Of a stretch of DNA of 64,000 nt, positions 58,739 through 64,000 are shown one piece after another; position 1 is the first letter of the stretch, and the number at the start of each line of letters is the position of its first letter. The stretch is from Bothriochloa decipiens (taxonomy: Eukaryota > Streptophyta > Magnoliopsida > Poales > Poaceae). The notes beneath the pieces are model-generated. The model ran no database searches. It was given only the letters and a program-made list of their open reading frames with translations, and was not told the DNA's origin. The stretch is taken from contig CM041633.1 of the NCBI GenBank assembly GCA_023333625.1, positions 47,539,877 through 47,603,876 on the forward strand. The letters are read 5' to 3'. A program made the position numbers and the translations under genes.

Positions 58739-59250
58739 GCAATACAAGATGATGGAGAGACTTTGGGATCCAGGTATCCCTTGTCCTATTCTCAATTCCA
58801 CAAAATTTGTGATGATTGTTTACTCATCCAGAAGGGATGGTAGTGAATTCATGAGTACAACTACTCTGGGAATTTCTTCTTCTCATAGCTCAAGAGACAA
58901 AACTGAATTGTGTGCCTGATATTATAAATTCACAGCTGATATGGAATTAGATGAGCATCAAATTGCTATCAGCTCATTGGAGAGAGCTCTTGGACTGCAA
59001 ATTCAGGAACATCTCTCTGCAAATGGAACAGAAAGAACCATTGTCTTGACTAAGTTGATGTGCAGATGCATATTACGGAGTGATGCTAATGCTACTGCTT
59101 TTATGATACTTAGGGAGTTCCAGTTACTGATAGGTTCAGTCTGCTCATCAAAGGCACTATATGCATATCATTGTTCAATCTTGTCGATGATAGGTACCCA
59201 CGCCTGGTTTTCTTATCGATCATTCATCCATGGGATCCTGACATTTGTGA

Positions 59251-59420
59251 TGTTGCTGCATGGAGACAAGCAACCATTTGTGGGGGTGGAAATGATTTGT
59301 GGCAACACATGTTATAGTCTAGTGGTAAAAAGGAATGTTGCTGCATGGAGACAAGCAACCATTTGTGGGGTGGAAATGATTCGTGGCAACACATGTTATA
59401 GTCTAGCGGTAAAAAGGAAA
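59251..59420 (+). repeat. Two tandem copies of an 85-bp unit near the polypurine tract
   Basis: TGTTGCTGCATGGAGACAAG... begins at 59251 and 59336. Each unit includes ATTTGTGGGGGTGGAAATG, closely resembling the polypurine tract just before the 3' LTR (TTTTATGGGGGTGGAAGTG). Confidence 0.8.
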
Positions 59421-59909
59421 GGTAAGCCACAGTACTCGGTGCCAATGATTTATTGCAGAATATCAGTGCTTGTTCTCTATTCCCGCAGCTTGGTTGTAGA
59501 AAACTTTATAGGCTGTTGACTAGTGGTGGTGGACTCTTGCCAGTTCCTAAAACCTGGCATATATATAACAAACCAAATGTTCATGGAAATACTTGGCCAA
59601 ATTCTTCTGTTTTAAGGCCCAGAGATTTGCTGCTGAAGAGCTATACAACATTCTTGACCAAATGGATGAACTATTGTTGGTTGATGACAAAAAGCTCGGT
59701 AGACCATGGTGTGTCACTAATCAAATATGTGAACTGATTCTGTCTTAGAGATGCAATGGTTTCAGCCCGAGCAAATGTTTGTTGCAACTCCAGCCATACA
59801 TAGTGAGATAGTGGGATCCAGGAATTTCTGGGATCTTTAATAATCGAGGTACAACAATTCATGGTCATGCCGTTGCTTGGGGACAAGAAATGTTTTATGG
59901 GGGTGGAAG

Positions 59910-60156
59910 TGTAACACCTCTGGATAGCAAGATGTCCAGAGCTTTAGACAACAAGTGGACCACCCACCCATGGGACCCAGGAGGAAGAGCAGATGATGTG
60001 TATAAGTTCGAAGAGTGTGATCTTGGGAGGCTAAGAAAGAAAATAGAAAAGAAGATAGAGAGGTAAGGAAGTGAGGATTCCTCTCCGTGTTGGGATCCCC
60101 TCCGATCTCCATTTGTTGCCGCTCATATCGCCGACTTGATCTCACTGAAGGCCACT
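59910..60156 (+). repeat. 3' LTR, truncated
   Basis: Matches 56634-56930 from TGTAACACC to about GATCTCACTGAAGGCC. The last ~15 bp are replaced by the CACTA-like sequence starting at 60157. Confidence 0.8.
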
Positions 60157-61540
60157 CACTAATACATAATTCTTTTTCAAGACAGGCAAAATGGATTTTC
60201 GGAGGCAGGTAACCCAACCGCCTTCAATGAAAGGTCACAGATAATGATGACTTTAGGAGGTGGTTTCCCTCTACCTACATCGGTAAATCATATAAAAATA
60301 AAAAAGGAAAGCCAATCGGCGAGTCCATTATAGAGCCCACCATCGAGCTCGCCTGCTCTGTGCCGCACAACAGCCGCAGTCGCATCGCCACGCATTGTGG
60401 CTGTCAAATCTAGTGCCCTGCGCACCACCGCCACCAGTCCGGTCTGCCCTTGCGCCGCCACCACAAGAGGGAGAGCGGCTTGGAGAAGGGGTGCGGATCC
60501 GCCTGGAGAGGTGGCACCTCGTGCTACCGGACCTCCTCCCGCCGCTACTATTGCTCGCACAGCCACCCCGTTGTAGATTTGTAACGCCTCCGTGGGTGGC
60601 GACGCCTCGACATGGATCCACGCCGCCGCCATGGGTGGGGCCACCCGACGTGGATCTGCACCGCCGCCATGCGGAGGCGTTGAGCCCATCCTGGATCCAT
60701 GAAGAGAGAGGAGGCCGGGCAAGAGAGGAAGTCTGGCGAGCGTTGAGAGGGAGAGGGCGCTCCTGTGTCAAGAGGGAAGAAGCGTGCAAACTCAGAGGAA
60801 GAGTGAAAGAGCGCGCGCCGTGTCACAGGGAGAGGGGCACCACAACTCGGTACAGAGGGGGAGTGAGGGAATCTGTTTGTGAGAGAGTGAGGAGTGAATG
60901 AAAAAACCCTAAGTCATGTGTACATATGAAGAAGGCTATCGGCCTCTCATGGGCCTATTGGGAATGAACTTTTCTCTTTGGAGGTGGGAATTATAGTGTG
61001 CATGCCTCTGGAAATGGATTTACAGGGGCAAGTACTTTAAGAAGACCAACTCCGGAAATAGACTATTTTTCGAGGCAGGGTGTCCGTCTCTATAAATCAT
61101 TTTTTGGAGGCGGACTTTGGTGATTGCCTCCGTAAATAAAAGAGAGAATTAGCTAGCGGACACTGGAAGTGGAGCTGATTTGTTAGTGGACACTCTGTAT
61201 GGAGAGATTTGCAGAAAAACACTCTCGCTACCGACAATTATGCTGCTGGACATTGAGAGTGTCTTTGAGCAAATGCTCATTTGCTAAAAGACACTCTCAG
61301 TGTCCAACATTATTGTCAGTAACAAGAGTGTCTTTTAGCAAATGTCTCCAAACAGAATGTTCTCCAACAAATGAGCTCTACTTTCGGTGTCCGAGAGCCA
61401 AATCTCCCAAATAAAAATGACCGCATTCACTAATCAGCTAGGTATTAATCAACTATGTATTTTCGGAGACATTTGATTTTTTGAACGCCTCGGTTAATAA
61501 AAGTGCAGGGTCTCACAAAATCAATTTTTGTATTAGGGGC
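60157..61540. mobile_element. Probable non-autonomous CACTA element with GGAGGCGG repeats
   Basis: Starts CACTAATACATAATTC. GGAGGCAGG/GGAGGCGG-type motifs recur near both edges (60196, 60258, 61071, 61114), and a degenerate right end ATTTTTGTATTAGGGG lies near 61540. The middle (60395-60800) is GC-rich with open frames but no transposase. The right border is uncertain because a hairpin (61215-61336) and another CACTAA-type sequence (61430) lie inside. Confidence 0.45.
61215..61336. repeat. ~60-bp inverted repeat with 2-base loop
   Basis: The arms 61215-61275 and 61278-61336 are complementary with a few mismatches and one small bulge. They contain ACACTCTC/GAGAGTGT and GACAATTATG/ACATTATTGTC pairs. 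An RNA from either strand would fold into one long hairpin. No coding potential. Confidence 0.75.
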
Positions 61541-61739
61541 GTACGTGATGAATATACTATTGGAAATGTGTTAGATTGAGCATCTTAATAACCTCAAATA
61601 TAAAGGAGCAGGGTCTCACAAAATCAGTTTTTGAGCATCTTAATGACCTCAAATTGGCGCGGCCCTACAGTGCTGCCGTTCATGCTAGAAATCATTGTCC
61701 ACCGTGGGTTAGATTCAAAAAAAAGAAAGCAACGGTGCT

Positions 61740-62063
61740 TTGATCGTGGTGGCTGTGGTCGTTGGTACGGCCTTGTACGTACTCTGTATACACTTGACCA
61801 CCACCTAATGTGGAACTCACGTAGTGTACACACCTTATATTCTTTGCTCTTAGATAGAAACCAATAAAATTGACTAGCATTGACGAGACTGCAATCACAA
61901 GGGTAGCTTACTCGTCGAACTCTCTCTCTCCATCTATCTATATATAATGCAGCTCAGATGGTTGGTTTCTCAAGAATTCAGAGATCAGAGAACCCCACAC
62001 CCCCCCACCCCCGCCCTCCCCCCTTCGATAGTTAAGAGATTCAACAGTAGGTGGATAGAGAAA
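61740..62063 (+). promoter_or_regulatory. Promoter and leader of DUF4220 copy 2
   Basis: Best-preserved member of the three related upstream regions. TATA box CTATATATAATGCAGCTC near 61938, about 125 bp before the start codon, which follows GGTGGATAGAGAAA. A C-rich insertion (62000-62025) is specific to this copy. 61541-61739 shows two copies of a GGTCTCACAAAATCA block and nothing else. Confidence 0.65.
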
Positions 62064-64000
62064 ATGGCCTCCGTGTTGGCCTTGGCCTGGTATTGGATAT
62101 ACTTTGAGCTGTCAGTAAACATGTATCCTGTTGGAGATCTGTCGTTAGGCCCTGGAGATGACTCCCCGCCGCCGCCCCGAACCCGAATGACTGCCAGCTA
62201 CCTGTTCAACACGATCCGCACAGACAAAGGGATGCTTGTCAACATCCTGGCGTTGCTTAGTGCTGTGCTGATCGGTGCGCAAGCGCTGCTGGGCTCCCGG
62301 CGCCGGCGCTTAGGCGGCAAGGCCATCGTCCGCCTCCCGCTATGGGCGTTTTACACCATCTCCTTCCCGGTGGTGTCCTACACCATCGGCCTCGTCCAGT
62401 CCGTCCAGGCAAGCGACATGCCTGACAGCCAGCTGCTGTGGGCTGTCGTGTTGCTGCTCCTCCTCGGCAGCGTCAACGGCATGTCTGCCTTCCGCCGGAA
62501 GGACATCGAGCAGAGCAAGGGCATGCTGGCAAACCACATCGTCCAGACGTTGCTCGTGCTCTGGCTTCTCTTCAGCCGGAGCGACGTCCCGACTAGGTGG
62601 GTCTTGTTGGCCTACTTCCTCCTCTGCTGGATCTACAGCATCTTCAGGATGGCCCAGAGGATGACGGCGCTGCGCTTAGCGAGCTCGGATCACGGGCTCG
62701 TGCGCAGCGCCACGGTGGTGGCCGACTACATGAAAGACATCGTCGAAGACAAAGAGCATGACCCCAAGCACATGGATAAGTGCAAATACCTTGTCCACGG
62801 CGAGGAAAAGGACTTCAAACCACCATCCGAGGTAGGGCCGCCCTACCTCGCAAAGGTGGGCAGCAAGGTCGTCACAGTCGACCAGATCTGGAAACACGAG
62901 GGCAAATTGCTCTGCTCTGGCGACAGATGGGATAGCCAACGTGCACTCAAGGACACATGCCTCTCCTTCGCTCTTTTCAAGCTACTGAAGCCGCGCTTCT
63001 GCGGCTACCTCGATATCATCGAAGCTCGCGACCCCAAGGCGATGGAGTTTGTTGTCGACGGCCTTCTCGCCGGCGGCTACGAGCGTGCCTTCCGTGTGGT
63101 GGAGGTCGAGCTGTCGTTCCTGTACGACTTCTTCTACACCAAATACCCGGTGCTCGTGTCCACCAACAGACTGCTCAGCGTCGTCCGCTTCTTCGTCCTG
63201 CTTGGCTTCTTCAAGGTGCTTGTCTTCGATTTGATCAAGGATGTCACACGACCGGCCTTGGGTTACTACTTCCCCGAGTACAACTTCATCTACTTCAACA
63301 ACCTCCTCGTCGTCATCATGATCCTGAGCATAGACATCCTGCAAGGCCTCGCCACGGGCTACTCCAACTGGGCCCTTGTGCAGTTCGTGTGCGACTACGT
63401 CGTCGACACGAGAGACGGCAAGACGCAGCGCTGGTGGAAACGGGGCTGCGGCATCCGTTGAGCGCTGATGAAACTGGTGGTAGCATGGCGCTGGCGCAAG
63501 TCGGCGCACTGCTGGGATAATAAGCTCCGCCAGTACTCGCTGCTCAAGTCCTATGACTACAACCCGACCAAGACCGGGTGGAACGCCTTGTCCTGGTTGT
63601 CCATGCGCATGATGGAGCCGACAGGCCAAGGCCGGAGGGAGGAGAAGGCCGTGACACTGACGGCGTCGGTCAAGAAGGCGGTGCTGGATTGCCTCAACAA
63701 GGAAACCCGTGGCCTTCCGTGTGTAGGCTGCTCCCTCAAGGAGAGTGAAATACAGCTGCATCTACCGCCATGTGTAAGCTGGTGGCGTCCCTTCTGGGCG
63801 TGCGACAACCTCCCGAGTTGCACGCACACGGTGCTTGTGTGGCACATAGCCACCACCATGTGTGACATTAAAGACACCGGCAAACGCGATGGGGACCGCC
63901 TCATCGCAACCACCTTGTCTGGCTACTGCGCCTACCTGCTTGCTTTTGTCCCGGACATGCTGCCCGACAACAGTTACAAGGCTGGGCAGATCCTGGATGC
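62064..64000 (+). pseudogene. DUF4220/DUF594 membrane protein, copy 2, one nonsense codon, runs off the window
   Basis: ATG 62064 is chosen because its position matches the leader/ATG junction of copy 1; upstream in-frame codons to 61947 have no homology. The first ~250 residues hold about five hydrophobic segments (VNILALLSAVLIGAQALLG, FYTISFPVVSYTIGLVQSV, LLWAVVLLLLLGSVNGM, TLLVLWLLFSR, WVLLAYFLLCWIYSIFRM), and two or three more lie near residues 370-440. This is the DUF4220 layout. After codon 465 a TGA (63459-63461) stands where copy 1 has an Arg codon; CGA to TGA is the simplest cause. The same frame then stays open for 179 codons to the window end and includes the DUF594 motif VLVWHIATTMCD and LSGYCAYLLAFVPDMLPD. 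It is therefore a very young pseudogene, or a truncated 465-residue protein, or a base-call error. Confidence 0.85.

Larger units (their letters stand above)
56634..60156 (+). mobile_element. Non-autonomous LTR retrotransposon with unrecognised internal ORF
   Basis: 5' LTR 56634-56930 (TGTAACACC ... TCATGACA), primer-binding site TGGTATCAGAG at 56933 (complementary to initiator tRNA-Met), ~3 kb interior, polypurine tract ATGGGGGTGGAAG at about 59897-59909, and 3' LTR from 59910. The 3' LTR loses its end where a CACTA-type terminus starts (60157). No gag, protease, integrase or reverse transcriptase motif was found, so it depends on enzymes from elsewhere. Confidence 0.8.

Overview
The window is nuclear DNA from a plant, almost certainly a grass (Poaceae). 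This is inferred from plant-type RAD51 and proteasome alpha-5 exons with spliceosomal introns, an L-type lectin receptor-like kinase, DUF4220/DUF594 membrane proteins, and the CACTA, hAT, Stowaway-like, MULE and LTR elements typical of grass genomes. A run of 10 Ns at 56687-56696 marks it as an assembled draft. Only the first 4.4 kb is compact and healthy. The other ~60 kb is mostly transposable elements with a few decayed host genes between them.

Layout. 1-389: 5' end of the proteasome subunit alpha type-5 gene on the minus strand. 390-831: short divergent promoter. 832-4374: complete nine-exon RAD51 with two GC-AG introns, followed by a decayed copy of its exon 7/intron 7. 5680-6284: small foldback MULE derivative. 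7083-13315: 6.2 kb Mutator-like element with long palindrome-rich TIRs, a decayed DDE/SWIM/zinc-knuckle transposase, plant-mobile-domain exons and a captured fragment of plastid rpl33. 14500-16806: probable solo LTR. 17443-30651: one lectin receptor kinase pseudogene on the minus strand. Its lectin exon (29736-30651) and kinase exons (17443-18752) are separated by an ~11 kb intron filled with an ORF1-only LINE-like element (17-bp target duplication), a CACTA element nested in it, a hAT-like element beside it and a second CACTA-like element.

30652-42145: mostly AT-rich intergenic DNA with MITEs, CACTA ends, tandem duplications and a LINE ORF1 fragment. 42360-64000: cluster of three DUF4220/DUF594 loci. 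Copy 1 (42667-44853) is a pseudogene, copy 3 (55950-56345) is only a promoter/leader, and copy 2 (62064 to window end) is open except for one in-frame TGA. Between them lie a truncated Ty3/gypsy element (46586-49672), a ~170-190 bp tandem array (50330-51325), a tRNA-derived SINE, and a non-autonomous LTR element (56363-60156) that carries an ORF I do not recognise.

The host genes do not form a pathway. RAD51 and proteasome alpha-5 share an upstream region. The three DUF4220/DUF594 loci share a conserved promoter and leader. The most interesting unit is the MULE: its transposase, downstream mobile-domain exons, captured plastid gene piece and nearby miniature derivative together resemble an autonomous/non-autonomous family. 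No complete, previously undescribed functional system could be demonstrated from sequence alone.
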